DNA of 64,000 nucleotides, from NCBI GenBank assembly GCA_016458225.1, contig JAEMGR010000032.1, positions 1 through 64,000 of the forward strand, written 5' to 3'. This document shows positions 33,670 to 43,033 of this stretch, piece by piece. Positions within the stretch are counted from its first letter, which is position 1. The number at the start of each line of letters is the position of its first letter. The position numbers and the translations under genes were made by a program. Under the pieces are notes generated by a model. That model made no database searches, was not told the DNA's origin, and was given only the letters and a program-made list of their open reading frames with translations. The stretch comes from Myxococcaceae bacterium JPH2. Its GTDB lineage: Bacteria > Myxococcota > Myxococcia > Myxococcales > Myxococcaceae.

Positions 33670-35895
33670 ATGGCTACCCTGGTCGTCCGTCACCCTGATG
33701 GCAGCGAGACTGAACATGCCCTCACTGGCGAGCTGAAGATTGGCCGCCAGGAAGGCAATGACCTGCTCCTCACCGAGGGCGGCGTGTCGCGCAATCACGC
33801 GCGCGTCTTCGAGGACGGGGGCAGCGTCTTCATCGAAGACCTCAAGAGCGCCAACGGCACCTACGTTGATGGGGAGCGCATCGAGGAGGCCACGCCGCTC
33901 TCGCCGCAGTCGAAGGTGGTGCTGGGCGACTACGAGCTTCAGCTCAAGGCCGCGGCCCGAGGCACGTCGGGGGCGCGCAAGGCGGTGAAGCCGACGTCCT
34001 CGCCCGGCGGGGTGCCGCTGGGGACGGGTGAAGCCCGTGCCACGCGCGCCATGCCGAGCCTGCAGCAGAAGAAGGCCGCGGGGCCCGCGCCTGGCGCGGC
34101 GATCGCCAAGCGTCCCGCGCGTCCCGCCGCTGGCAGCGGAGCCGGGGCCCCCACCGCGGCCACGGGCCCCATGTTGCGCGGCATGACGGGGCCGTGGGCG
34201 GGCAAGACTTTCAACATCGGCGCCAAGCTGCTCGTCGGGCGGCAGCCTCCCGCGGGCGTCGTCCTCGAGGACGACTCGGTGAGCCGGCGCCACGCGGAGC
34301 TGGAGCGCGCGGGCCCCGTGGTGCGCGTGCGCGACCTGGGCAGCGCCAACGGCACGCTCCTCAACGGCGAGGTGCTGGGCACCGAGCCCATCGAGCTGCA
34401 GGCCGGGGACGTCCTCCAGTTCGGCGTGGTGGAGATGACGTTCGAGGCCCCGGAGGCGCTCGATGCGCCCGTGCGTCGCGCGGGCGCCACGCCCTCGCGC
34501 TCGGGGCGCGGAGCCCCCGAGGAGGCTTCCCCGGGGCGGGGCAAGCTCATCATGGCCGTGATGGGCGTGGTGGGCCTGCTCGTGGTGGGCGCGGTGGCCA
34601 AGGCGGCGCTCAGCGCCTCGAACGGCGAGACGCCCATCGAGCGCAAGGGGCCGTCGGCGCCGACGGATCCCGCCGCTCAGCTTCAAGACCTGCTCAGCGA
34701 GTGCCGCTCCTTCGCATCCGCCGAGCAGGGCGCGCCGAACTGGGTGCGCGCCGAAGAGACGTGCACCAAGGCCCTGGACCTGGACCCCATCAACCCCGAG
34801 GGCAACACGCTCATCCGCCGCATCAAGCTGGAGCGCGAGGCCTCGGACAACTTCGCGGCGGGCGTGAAGGCGCTGGAGCGTCTGAAGGAGAAGGACGCGA
34901 TCGACGCCTTCAAGAAGATTCCGAAGGAGAGCGAGTACTTCCGCCGCGCCAAGTCCAAGGCCAAGGACGCCTCGGAGCAGTACTCCAAGCGCTCCCTGGA
35001 CGACTGCAAGCGCTACCTCAACAACTCCCAGTGGGAAGTGGCCGTGCCCCGGTGCGACGAGTACCTCCAGCTCTGGTGCTCGGCGCAGAACCAGGAGGAC
35101 CTGACGCCGCCCTTGGGCTTCACGTTGAGGTTGGAGGGCAAGCTGCGCCGCAACGAGTGGCGGCCGAAGGATGCGCTCCTCGTGCGCTTCCTGGTCGCGC
35201 GCGCCAAGGTGAGTCCGAAGGCGGAGCCCTGGAAGTGCAGCAAGGACATCATCTTCACGGATGACGACCGGGCGCCGGATCCCGCCGCGGAAGTGCGGCA
35301 GTGGATCAACAAGAAGTACGTCAACAAGTTCATGCAGGCCGCGATGGTGGACTACTGGTACGGCCGCGGGAGCGAGGCGCTCGCGACGCTCCAGAAGCTG
35401 CGGTCGAACTTCGAGGCTTCCCAGTTCCACGCCGAGACGGATCTGCTGCTCAAGGACATGGGCAACGTGGATCAGCTCTTCAAGGTGGGCGAGAGCGCGT
35501 TGACGGCCGAGGACCCGGAGAAGGCCGCGGGCTTCTTCCGCGAGGCGCTGGAGACGGACACGCGCCTCATGGCCAACATGGCGGAGAGCCACCCGTCGTT
35601 CTACCGGAAGAACATCCTCCAGGACATGGCCACCAAGGCGTACGCCCGTGGCAAGCACTGGGCGGATCGCGAGGACAAGCGCAAGGCCTGCCGCATCTGG
35701 AAGCTCGGCTTCGAGTTCTACCGAGGCAGCACCGACCTCAACAAGGCGGTGGCCTTCTGCTCGGGGCAGGCGTCGCAGGCGCTCTCCGGAGCGGGGGGAT
35801 GCTCGGACCTCGCGGTGGTGGAGGACTACGCGGTGCCGGGAGACGGTGTCGCGGAGCAGCTGGCGGGGAAGAAGCAGGAGTGGAAGTGCCACTAG
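33670..35895 (+). CDS. Double-FHA, single-span membrane protein with helical C-terminus
   Basis: A 741-residue protein. FHA1 (about 20-95) has GRQEGND, VSRNHARVF and LKSANGTYVDG. FHA2 (about 170-260) has GRQPPAG, VSRRHAELE and LGSANGTLLNG. A single transmembrane helix is at about 293-314. A long helical periplasmic region with TPR-like repeats follows (DYWYGRGSEALATLQKLRSN; AAGFFREALETDTRLMANM). It probably scaffolds the Tad-like machine in the inner membrane. Pairing of cytoplasmic FHA domains with periplasmic repeats resembles signal-transducing scaffold proteins of secretion systems. Function is inferred from context. Confidence 0.85.
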   Translation: MATLVVRHPDGSETEHALTGELKIGRQEGNDLLLTEGGVSRNHARVFEDGGSVFIEDLKSANGTYVDGERIEEATPLSPQSKVVLGDYELQLKAAARGTSGARKAVKPTSSPGGVPLGTGEARATRAMPSLQQKKAAGPAPGAAIAKRPARPAAGSGAGAPTAATGPMLRGMTGPWAGKTFNIGAKLLVGRQPPAGVVLEDDSVSRRHAELERAGPVVRVRDLGSANGTLLNGEVLGTEPIELQAGDVLQFGVVEMTFEAPEALDAPVRRAGATPSRSGRGAPEEASPGRGKLIMAVMGVVGLLVVGAVAKAALSASNGETPIERKGPSAPTDPAAQLQDLLSECRSFASAEQGAPNWVRAEETCTKALDLDPINPEGNTLIRRIKLEREASDNFAAGVKALERLKEKDAIDAFKKIPKESEYFRRAKSKAKDASEQYSKRSLDDCKRYLNNSQWEVAVPRCDEYLQLWCSAQNQEDLTPPLGFTLRLEGKLRRNEWRPKDALLVRFLVARAKVSPKAEPWKCSKDIIFTDDDRAPDPAAEVRQWINKKYVNKFMQAAMVDYWYGRGSEALATLQKLRSNFEASQFHAETDLLLKDMGNVDQLFKVGESALTAEDPEKAAGFFREALETDTRLMANMAESHPSFYRKNILQDMATKAYARGKHWADREDKRKACRIWKLGFEFYRGSTDLNKAVAFCSGQASQALSGAGGCSDLAVVEDYAVPGDGVAEQLAGKKQEWKCH

Positions 35896-35940
35896 CAGGC
35901 AACGTGGACAGGGCCTGACAGGCGCGCTAGGCACGGGGGC

Positions 35941-38637
35941 ATGGCCGACACCAGCCCCCAGCGTCCCGCGCGCACCCTGGTCCTCATCGATGCCTCCGGC
36001 TTCATCTTCCGCGCGTACCACGCGATCCCCCCGCTCTCGACGAGCAAGGGGGTGCCGACCAACGCGGTGCTCGGCTTCACGCGCATGCTGCTCAAGGCGC
36101 TGCGCGAGCTGCCGCACTCGCACGTGGCCATCGCTTTCGACAAAGACAGCCGCGTCGAGCGCCAGAAGATAGACCCGACGTACAAGGCCAACCGCGAGGC
36201 CACGCCGCCGGACCTGCTGCCCCAGTTCGAGCACATCCGCCGCGTGGTGGACGTGCTCAATCTGCGCGTGGTGGAGGCCTCCGGGTGGGAGGCGGACGAC
36301 GTCATCGGGACGCTCGCGCGCCGAGGCCGCGAGGCGGGCTTCGACATCAAGGTCGTCACCGGTGACAAGGACTTCGTCCAGATTGTCCAGGACGGGGTCC
36401 GCCTGTTCGATCCGATGAACGACCGGACCACGGACACCGCCGCGGTGAAGGAGCGCCTGGGCATCGAGCCGCGCCAGATGCGCGACTATCTGGCCCTCAT
36501 TGGCGACGCGGTGGACAACGTGGCCAAGGTGCCCGGGATTGGGCCCAAGACTGCAACGGAGTTGCTGACGCAATTCGGTGACGTGGAGACGCTGCTCTCC
36601 CGGCTGGACGAGGTGAAGAAGCCGAAGATTCGCGAGGCCCTCGCTTCGCACCGCGAGAGCCTCTTGCGGGCTCGGCAGCTCGTCACGTTCAACACGGAGC
36701 TGGCGCTGGACGTGGCGCTGGAGGACCTCGTCTGGCGCGAGCCGGATGCCAAGCGCGCGCGGGACTTGTTCACCGAGCTGGAGTTCTTCGCGCTGCTGCG
36801 CGACCTGCCGCAAGAGGAGGCCCCGGAGGTGGCGCCGCTCGTCACGACGACCACCTTCGTCACCACGGAGGACGAGGTGAAGGCGCTCGCGGACGCGGTT
36901 CGCGCGGCGGGTGACGTCACGCTGGTGCCGGCCTTCGAGGGCATGCCCTTCGCGGCCTCGCTGGTGGGCCTGGGCGTGGCGCTGCCGGAGGGGCCGACCC
37001 GGTATGTTCCGCTGCGCCACCAGCAGCTTGGCGTGGCACAGTTGCGGCCCGAGGCCTTCGTCTCCGCGATGAAGCCCGTGCTGGAGGACGCGGCCATCAA
37101 GAAGGGGGGGCATGACCTGAAGGCGCTGACGCTCCTGCTCGCCTCCGAGGGCATCGCGCTGAGCGGCGGACAGGACGATGTGGAGCTGCTCAGCTACCTG
37201 CTCAATCCCTCGCGGCGCGAGCACGCGCTGGCGGACCTGGCTCGTGAGCGGCTGCGCGCGGAGTTGCCCGCGCTGCCCGCGGTGACGGAGGGCCGCAAGG
37301 GCAGGGCGTTGGCGGACCACGCACCGGAAGAGGTGGGCGCGGCCTATGCGGTGCGCGCGGATGCGGCACGTCGGCTGGCTCCTGAACTCTGGCGTGAGTT
37401 GGAGGCCGCGAACCTCGCGTCGCTGGCGCGCACGATGGAGCTGCCGCTCCTGCCCATCCTCGCGAAGATGGAGCGCCGGGGCGTGAGGCTGGATGTGCCC
37501 GAGCTGTCCCTCATCTCCACGCGCGTGGACGCCGAGGTGACGGCGCGCGAGAAGGCCTGCCACGTGGCGGCGGGCCATGAGTTCAACGTGGGCTCCAATC
37601 CGCAGCTCGCGCAGGTGCTGTACGAGGAGAAGAAGCTCCCCATCCTCAAGCGCGGCAAGACGGGCCCGTCCACGGATCAGGAAGTGCTGGAGAAGCTGGC
37701 GGACGAGCACGGCAGCGAGCTGGCTCGCGCCATCATCGAGTACCGCTCCTTGTCCAAGCTCAAGAGCACCTACCTGGACACGCTGCCGTCGCTGGTGGCG
37801 CGCGACGGGCGCATCCACACGACCTACCACCAGGCCGCCACCGCCACCGGGCGCCTGTCCTCGTCGGATCCCAACCTGCAGAACATCCCCGTGCGCACGG
37901 AGGTGGGCCGCGAGATTCGCCGCGCCTTCGTGGCGGAGCCGGGGCATCAGCTCGTCAGCGCGGACTACAGCCAGGTGGAGCTGCGGCTGCTGGCTCACAT
38001 CGCTGAGGACCCGGTCCTCATCGAGGCGTTCCTCCACGACGAGGACATCCACAGTCGCACGGCGGCCGAGGTCTTCGGCGTGACGCCCGCGCAGGTGGAC
38101 CGCGAGCAGCGGCGCGTGGCGAAGATGGTGAACTTCGGCATCGCGTACGGACTGTCCCCGCATGGCCTGTCCACGCGACTGGGCATCTCCCAGGAGTCCG
38201 CGCGCGACGTCATCGAGCGCTACTTCACGCGCTACGCGGGCATCCGGCGCTACCTGCTGGAGACCGTGGAGAAGGCCCGCAAGGTGGGCTACGTGGAGAC
38301 GCTCTACGGTCGCCGCCGGCTCATGGGCGACCTGCACTCGAAGAACCGAGGCGTGGCCCAGGCCGCCGAGCGCGCCGCCATCAACATGCCCATCCAGGGC
38401 ACGGCCGCGGACTTGATGAAGATGGCCATGCTCGCGGTGGAGGATGCGCTCCGCAAGGAAGGCCTGCGCACCACGCTGCTGCTCCAGGTGCACGACGAAC
38501 TGCTGTTCGAGGCGCCGGATGCGGAAGTGGAAGCGGTGAAGGCGCTCGCTGCCCGGTGCATGTCCTCGGTGGCGCAGCTCAAGGTTCCGCTCAAGGTGGA
38601 CGTGGGCGCGGGGCGAAGCTGGGCGGATGCGCACTGA
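35941..38637 (+). CDS. polA: DNA polymerase I
   Basis: An 898-residue PolA. The 5' nuclease domain (about 1-300) includes AFDKDSRVERQKIDPTYKAN, DDVIGTLARR and GDAVDNVAKVPGIGPKTA. The polymerase domain has motif A with Asp675 (VSADYSQVELRLLAH), motif B (RRVAKMVNFGIAYGLSPHG) and motif C Asp852 (LQVHDELLFEA). The middle 3'-5' exonuclease-like domain seems to lack its metal ligands: the DTET motif is AFEG at 331-334, and Asp424 of E. coli is Ala395. It may therefore not proofread, as in Taq-type enzymes. Its stop lies inside a hairpin. Confidence 0.95.
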   Translation: MADTSPQRPARTLVLIDASGFIFRAYHAIPPLSTSKGVPTNAVLGFTRMLLKALRELPHSHVAIAFDKDSRVERQKIDPTYKANREATPPDLLPQFEHIRRVVDVLNLRVVEASGWEADDVIGTLARRGREAGFDIKVVTGDKDFVQIVQDGVRLFDPMNDRTTDTAAVKERLGIEPRQMRDYLALIGDAVDNVAKVPGIGPKTATELLTQFGDVETLLSRLDEVKKPKIREALASHRESLLRARQLVTFNTELALDVALEDLVWREPDAKRARDLFTELEFFALLRDLPQEEAPEVAPLVTTTTFVTTEDEVKALADAVRAAGDVTLVPAFEGMPFAASLVGLGVALPEGPTRYVPLRHQQLGVAQLRPEAFVSAMKPVLEDAAIKKGGHDLKALTLLLASEGIALSGGQDDVELLSYLLNPSRREHALADLARERLRAELPALPAVTEGRKGRALADHAPEEVGAAYAVRADAARRLAPELWRELEAANLASLARTMELPLLPILAKMERRGVRLDVPELSLISTRVDAEVTAREKACHVAAGHEFNVGSNPQLAQVLYEEKKLPILKRGKTGPSTDQEVLEKLADEHGSELARAIIEYRSLSKLKSTYLDTLPSLVARDGRIHTTYHQAATATGRLSSSDPNLQNIPVRTEVGREIRRAFVAEPGHQLVSADYSQVELRLLAHIAEDPVLIEAFLHDEDIHSRTAAEVFGVTPAQVDREQRRVAKMVNFGIAYGLSPHGLSTRLGISQESARDVIERYFTRYAGIRRYLLETVEKARKVGYVETLYGRRRLMGDLHSKNRGVAQAAERAAINMPIQGTAADLMKMAMLAVEDALRKEGLRTTLLLQVHDELLFEAPDAEVEAVKALAARCMSSVAQLKVPLKVDVGAGRSWADAH

Positions 38638-38664
38638 GCGCGAGGCGTGACTGGCCTCGCGCTC
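38636..38664 (+). terminator. Hairpin at the end of polA
   Basis: An 11-bp stem (38636-38646 with 38654-38664) with a 7-nt loop. It overlaps the polA stop codon by two bases and has no T-run. It lies in the gap between polA and the convergent gene at 38899; the remainder of that gap (to 38898) shows no gene. It may reduce readthrough. Confidence 0.45.
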
Positions 38665-38898
38665 GTGCCCTCTGCCTGAAAAACACGCCGACCCGTCCGA
38701 CCGGCGAGGCGCGCGGACCCCCATCCACGCGTCCCGGCGGTTCACATGTGTGCGCGCTCACCGCTCCCCCGAGCGGGAGCACGCCCCCCAAGGCGTGCCA
38801 CGGGCCCCCACCCATGACACACACCCTCCCGCCAGCCCTCGGACGCTCCCCCATGGAGGAGTGTCAAGCCGGACGGGTCGGCAATCCCAACCCACCCC

Positions 38899-39438
38899 TC
38901 AGTGCACCGCCGAGCGTGTGTCGCGCGCGGTGGGCGGAGCCCGTTTCCCGCGCGTCGGTCGCTCGAAGTATTCGACCACCAGGCCGCCGAAGGGCACCCG
39001 AGGGCCCTCTGCCTTGGCGTCCGTCAGCCGCTGCAGCAGCGCCACCGCCGAGTCCACCGCTTCGTCGAGCGCGCGGTTGATGGCGCGACGCTCCGAGTCG
39101 CCTCCGCCCAACACGTCCACGGTGTCCACCAGGCAGCGGCGCAGGGCCGCGAACTCGTCGTAGAGCGCACGGGCGCCCCGCGTGGGAGACAGCCTCAGCA
39201 CGGCGCGCGTGCGGCTCCAGGGGCTCGTGTCCTCGCCTTCCAGCGTCCGACCCAGCTCCCGGATGAAGGTCTCGACCAGGCCATCCAGCAGGCTCGGCTC
39301 CAGTGACCCTGGGCCCTCCACGGAGGCCAGCCGAGCGCGGCGCCACAGGGCCGCGATGCGATCGGGCTGGCGCGAGAACACCCGGGCCACTCCCGCGGCC
39401 TTGCGTCCTCGCTCCGTCATGTCCGGTGTCTTCCTCAT
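38899..39438 (-). CDS. Conserved helical hypothetical protein
   Basis: A 179-residue soluble protein, mostly helical, with patterns (VARVFSRQPDRIAALWRRAR; LVETFIRELGRTLEGED; LYDEFAALRRCLVDTVDVLG) that faintly recall N-terminal RsbRD/sensor-kinase helical domains. No enzyme motif is visible. The ATG at 39438 is listed; an in-frame ATG at 39420 has GAGGAAG upstream and is an alternative start. The last 25 residues are basic and disordered. It converges with polA. Confidence 0.55.
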   Translation of the reverse strand: MRKTPDMTERGRKAAGVARVFSRQPDRIAALWRRARLASVEGPGSLEPSLLDGLVETFIRELGRTLEGEDTSPWSRTRAVLRLSPTRGARALYDEFAALRRCLVDTVDVLGGGDSERRAINRALDEAVDSAVALLQRLTDAKAEGPRVPFGGLVVEYFERPTRGKRAPPTARDTRSAVH

Positions 39439-39588
39439 CGTGCCCAGCCCCAGAGCAAACGCCCTGCCAGCGGACTGAGCCCGGCATTCACTGGAAAATC
39501 AGGCGCTTGGGCGAACTTCCGGGACGACCGAGGGGGAGCTGAGACGTAAAACCTACGGGCATCGCCCTGAAAGGCGCGGCCCGGAGCG

Positions 39589-40833
39589 TCAATGCAGGGT
39601 GGGCTTGGACGGCCGGGACGGGGTGTCGTCGTCCCCACCACCGGAGTCCGCGTCACCGGAGTCCGCGTCGCTGGAGGTGTCTCGGTCCATGCTGCCCTCC
39701 CGGGCCTCGGCGCCGTCGTCGCGGGCCTCGGGCTGGCTGGCGGGCGGGGTGTTGGCCGAGTGCCACTCGGGCCACGGGTGTTGCGCTTCCGACGGGGGCG
39801 CGGCGTTGGGCGCGGCCTGTGCGGCGGCCAGCAGGCGCAGCGCGGCGTCCTCGGCGGCGTCCTCGGCCGCCAGCTCCGCCATCTTCGCGGCCTTCTGATG
39901 GCGCCGGCGCAGGAAGGCCGCCACGCACAGGCCCGACGCCACCAGCCACAAGAGCGCCGAGCTGGTGGTCAGCGGCAGCCAGCCGTAGCGCGCCGACAAG
40001 CCGCGGCGCCAGTCCTTCTCCTCCACCTCGAGGGAGCTGTGGAAGGCCTTGCCGAAGGCGAGCTCGAAGGGCTCCTGCGCCCGCACGCCGTCCACCAGCT
40101 GGCCCATGGCATCCGGGCCGTGGCGGCTGATGAGGAAGCCCACGAACGCGGCGCTCTGGGCGTAGGCGATCTCCACGTCCGAGGGCACGTCGGGCCAGTG
40201 GTTGGCCAGGTCCTCGAAGTGGAAGACGCGCTCCTGCGTCACGGCGCGGAAGAGCGCGGCGTAGTGGGTGACGGAGTAGCGCTCCTCGGTGAGGTTCTGC
40301 GCCACGCCTTCCTGGAACCAGTGCGGCCAGGAGGGCGCGAGCTGGCCCAGGGCCACGTGCGCCAGCTCATGGCGCAGGGTGGTGGGCCCATCCGGCGCGT
40401 TCAGGCTCAGCGCGTCCAGGAGGATGATCTGGTGGGCGGGGTAGGCGAGCGCCACGGCCCAGCCCGGAGGCTTGCCACCCGGGAGCGCGAGGGCATCGAA
40501 CTCCTCGCGGCCCACGCCAATGCGAATCTCGGTGGTCCCCGGCCAGTCGCGACCGAGCATCTGCCCGAAGGAATCGCGGATGTCCTCGATCTGCGCCGCC
40601 AGCCGACGGGCCGCCCCCGTGGCGCGCGTGGTGTACAGGATGCGAAAGCGCCGGGTACCCAACTCTCCGGTCACCAGCGCTGGCCGCGTGTGGGGCACGA
40701 GGGCGGTGTCGCGGACCACGGCCTCCTGGTCGTGGATTCCGTGGGGGCCCCCCACGTCCTCCTGGGCCATCGCTCGGGGCGGGACGAGCCAGAGCAGGAG
40801 CAGGACGAACAGGGAGCGGATGAAGGGCCTCAC
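39589..40833 (-). CDS. Membrane-anchored zinc metallopeptidase (peptidase MA-like)
   Basis: A 414-residue protein starting with GTG at 40833. A signal peptide (to about residue 23, ending AMA) is followed by a gluzincin domain with H155-E-L-A-H159 and a further Glu in WFQEGVAQ (E175). A transmembrane helix (about residues 289-307, [18 protein letters not shown]) and an acidic Ser/Asp-rich C-terminal tail follow. This resembles peptidase-MA-like proteins; no substrate is known. Its start overlaps the DUF167 gene stop by 4 nt, so it is in the DivIVA-DUF167 operon. Confidence 0.82.
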   Translation of the reverse strand: MRPFIRSLFVLLLLWLVPPRAMAQEDVGGPHGIHDQEAVVRDTALVPHTRPALVTGELGTRRFRILYTTRATGAARRLAAQIEDIRDSFGQMLGRDWPGTTEIRIGVGREEFDALALPGGKPPGWAVALAYPAHQIILLDALSLNAPDGPTTLRHELAHVALGQLAPSWPHWFQEGVAQNLTEERYSVTHYAALFRAVTQERVFHFEDLANHWPDVPSDVEIAYAQSAAFVGFLISRHGPDAMGQLVDGVRAQEPFELAFGKAFHSSLEVEEKDWRRGLSARYGWLPLTTSSALLWLVASGLCVAAFLRRRHQKAAKMAELAAEDAAEDAALRLLAAAQAAPNAAPPSEAQHPWPEWHSANTPPASQPEARDDGAEAREGSMDRDTSSDADSGDADSGGGDDDTPSRPSKPTLH

Positions 40834-41129
40834 GGTTTCCCAGAGATAACAGCCTCGGCCCGCGCCGCATCAATCCCTTGCACGACGACGCGTTTGCGGC
40901 GCGATGCGTCGCCAGCGGTCAGGGTGACCTGCCGGCGGGGGACGCCCAGTTGCTTGGCGAGGAACTCGACCAGGGCGGCATTGGCCTCGCCGTCCACGGG
41001 GGGCGCCGCGAGCTGAATCTTGAGCTGCCCGTCGTGCTCGCCCACCACCCGGGTGCGCGAGGCTCGGGGCTGGACGAGCACGGTGAGTTCAATGCCGTCC
41101 GGAACGACTCGGAGCCAGGGGGGCGCCAC
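40830..41129 (-). CDS. DUF167 (YggU) family protein
   Basis: A 99-residue protein with the DUF167 pattern [40 protein letters not shown] and [11 protein letters not shown]. The fold is known from E. coli YggU; its function is not established. It starts 3 nt after the stop of the DivIVA-like gene and overlaps the downstream peptidase gene. In many bacteria YggU neighbours YggT and cell-division genes, consistent with the DivIVA partner here. Confidence 0.9.
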   Translation of the reverse strand: MAPPWLRVVPDGIELTVLVQPRASRTRVVGEHDGQLKIQLAAPPVDGEANAALVEFLAKQLGVPRRQVTLTAGDASRRKRVVVQGIDAARAEAVISGKP

Positions 41130-41132
41130 GGG

Positions 41133-41660
41133 CTACTCGGCGCCGTGGGCCTTCTTCTGGGTCAGGAAGGCGACGTTGTCCTCGACGCGCGCGTGGTCCC
41201 GGTCCGCGAAGGAGGGGCCCGCGAAGGTCTCCAGGAGCTTGCGATGGGCCTCCACCACCGAGCGGACCTGGGACTCGAACTGGGTGCGCTGGCGCTTCAG
41301 CTCGTTGATGTCCTCGACCACCTGGACGAGCCGCTGGTGGGCGCCGTGGACGATCTTCTCCGCCTGGTGCTCGGCGTCCGCGATGATGATCTCCGCCTCC
41401 TTCTTGGCGGCGTCCTTGAGGTCCTCGCTGATGCGCTGCGCGGTGACCATCGTCTCCTGGAGGGTGCGCTCGCGCTCCTGGTGCTGCTCGAGCTTGAGCT
41501 GCGTGCGCTTCAGCTCCTCCTTCTGGGCGATGTTCTCCTTCACCACCTCCTCGAACTCGCCGGCGATGAGTTCCAGGTAGGCCTCCACCTCTCGGCGCGA
41601 GAAGCCACGCAGGGCCGTCTCGAAGCGCTTCTGCCGGATGTCGAGCGGGGTGATTTTCAT
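41133..41660 (-). CDS. DivIVA domain-containing protein
   Basis: A 175-residue protein. The N-terminal DivIVA motif is MKITPLDIRQKRFETALRGF then SRREVEAYLELIAGEFEEV. A continuous coiled coil fills the rest (about 45-150), such as KRTQLKLEQHQERERTLQE. In Gram-positive bacteria DivIVA senses negative membrane curvature and organises poles and septa. In delta-proteobacteria the role is less clear. It is the first gene of a three-gene set with DUF167 and the peptidase. Confidence 0.9.
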   Translation of the reverse strand: MKITPLDIRQKRFETALRGFSRREVEAYLELIAGEFEEVVKENIAQKEELKRTQLKLEQHQERERTLQETMVTAQRISEDLKDAAKKEAEIIIADAEHQAEKIVHGAHQRLVQVVEDINELKRQRTQFESQVRSVVEAHRKLLETFAGPSFADRDHARVEDNVAFLTQKKAHGAE

Positions 41661-41772
41661 GGCCCCGAAGTCTAGCGCAGGGGCATGACTTCTCCAGGAA
41701 ACGGCCCGGGAGGGCAGGCCCCGCGTCCACCGTCCATCGCTTCGCCGTGGCGTGTGAGCGAGCGGGCGAGCG

Positions 41773-42375
41773 CTAGCGTGGCGGCGCCGGCGCGGCGTCC
41801 CACTGGGCCGCCACGGTGCGCGCGGCGTTCTGCACGGCCCAGCCCATGCGGCTGTCGGCCGCTACGTCCTGGACAGTGCGGCGCGCGCTGGCGGTGCGCT
41901 GGAAGATGAGCCCGCTGAGGGCCTGAATCTTGAGCGCGTCGGGGAGCTTCGTATGGCGCACCACGTTGCCGAGGATCTCCTCCGCCCTTCGATGCTGGAA
42001 CAGCGCCACCGCGCGCAGAGCCGCCTGCTGGATGCGCGGGTTGGGGTCCCAGATGAGCGCGGCCAGCGGGTCCAAGGCGCGGGCGTCGCCCAGCAGGGCC
42101 AGGTCCTCGATGGCGATGGCGCGAATCTCCTCCGGGGCGGGCTCGGCCGCCGCGAGCAGTCCGCGCAGGAGCGCACCCTCGGCGGGAGTCGCCGGCAGGT
42201 CGGGTGCGGTGATGGGCGGCGAGGCGGGCGCGGCCGGGGCCGGAGCGGGCTTGGCGGGCGCGGGACGCGGTGGGGCCTTGGTGGCGGCCGTCGAGGCCGG
42301 GGCGGGGGCCGGGGGGGCCTGCTGGGCGCGGGCGAAGGTGGCGACGAGCAACGCGGCGGCGACGAGCGGACGCAT
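41773..42375 (-). CDS. Exported HEAT-repeat-like protein
   Basis: A 200-residue protein with start ATG at 42375 (an upstream extension would lie in the divergent promoter). A signal peptide (MRPLVAAALLVATFARAQQ) is followed by a Pro/Ala/Lys linker (about 21-60). The C-terminal part has HEAT-type helical repeats (IEDLALLGDARALDPLAALI; PRIQQAALRAVALFQHRRA). It should lie in the periplasm. No specific function is known. It is divergent from the J-domain gene. Confidence 0.75.
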   Translation of the reverse strand: MRPLVAAALLVATFARAQQAPPAPAPASTAATKAPPRPAPAKPAPAPAAPASPPITAPDLPATPAEGALLRGLLAAAEPAPEEIRAIAIEDLALLGDARALDPLAALIWDPNPRIQQAALRAVALFQHRRAEEILGNVVRHTKLPDALKIQALSGLIFQRTASARRTVQDVAADSRMGWAVQNAARTVAAQWDAAPAPPR

Positions 42376-42514
42376 GGGCCTCGTTCTACCCCGAAAACCC
42401 AGGGCGAAGGGGCACCCCCCCAGGGGTCGCCGCGGACATTTTCTTGACGCGATCGGCAAACGTGGGAGGGTGTCGGTGCTACAGGCGTGTTGCGAACGGG
42501 AGAGCGAAGGCACG

Positions 42515-43033
42515 ATGAGCGCCGCGGTCGCGAGCTGGAACTGGCAGACGTTGGACAACGTCGAGGTGGAGTGCACCCACTGCAGCGTCCGCATGACGCT
42601 CCAGGCGGGTCACCGGGTGAAGTACTTCCGGTGCTCCTCCTGCCATCGCTGGGTGTCCAGCACCTACACGGACGTGTTGCGCGCGGACGCGAAGATTCGC
42701 ACGCACCCCGTGAAGGACACGGCGGAGGCGGACGCGCGCTTCATGGAAGTGAAGGGGCGTCTGGACCGCTGGCTGACGGCGCTGGAGGACCAGGACCCGT
42801 ACCACGTGCTGGGCGTGTCGCCGCTGGACTCCCCGGACGTCGTCCGTGCGCGCTACCGCGAGCTGGCGATGGAGCGGCACCCGGACCGGGGCGGCTCGGC
42901 CGAGAAGATGCGCGAGCTGAACGCCGCCTATGAGCGCATCCTGAAGCACCGCCAGCGCAAGCGTCACGAGGCGCTGTCGGCGGGCACGGCCTCGGTGGCC
43001 ACCGCCGCCGTCCTGCCCGTGCGCAGCAGGTAG
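42515..43033 (+). CDS. J-domain protein with N-terminal Cys4 (zinc-ribbon-like) motif
   Basis: A 172-residue protein. Residues 20-45 contain CTHC and CSSC, a candidate zinc ribbon. The J-domain (about 91-150) begins QDPYHVLGVSPLDSPDVVRA and has the HPD motif at 122-124 (ERHPDRGG). It is a co-chaperone that should stimulate a DnaK/Hsp70. No DnaK or GrpE is next to it. The last 70 nt overlap antisense with the end of the SpoIIM-like gene (42964-43033). The tail (SAGTASVATAAVLPVRSR) follows the J-domain and may be artefactual if the true stop is different. Confidence 0.85.
   Translation: MSAAVASWNWQTLDNVEVECTHCSVRMTLQAGHRVKYFRCSSCHRWVSSTYTDVLRADAKIRTHPVKDTAEADARFMEVKGRLDRWLTALEDQDPYHVLGVSPLDSPDVVRARYRELAMERHPDRGGSAEKMRELNAAYERILKHRQRKRHEALSAGTASVATAAVLPVRSR

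Noticed and set aside
33544-38745. A 1733-codon minus-strand open frame across the double-FHA and polA genes.
   Set aside because: It covers two confidently identified genes on the other strand and has low-complexity His/Leu/Arg composition.
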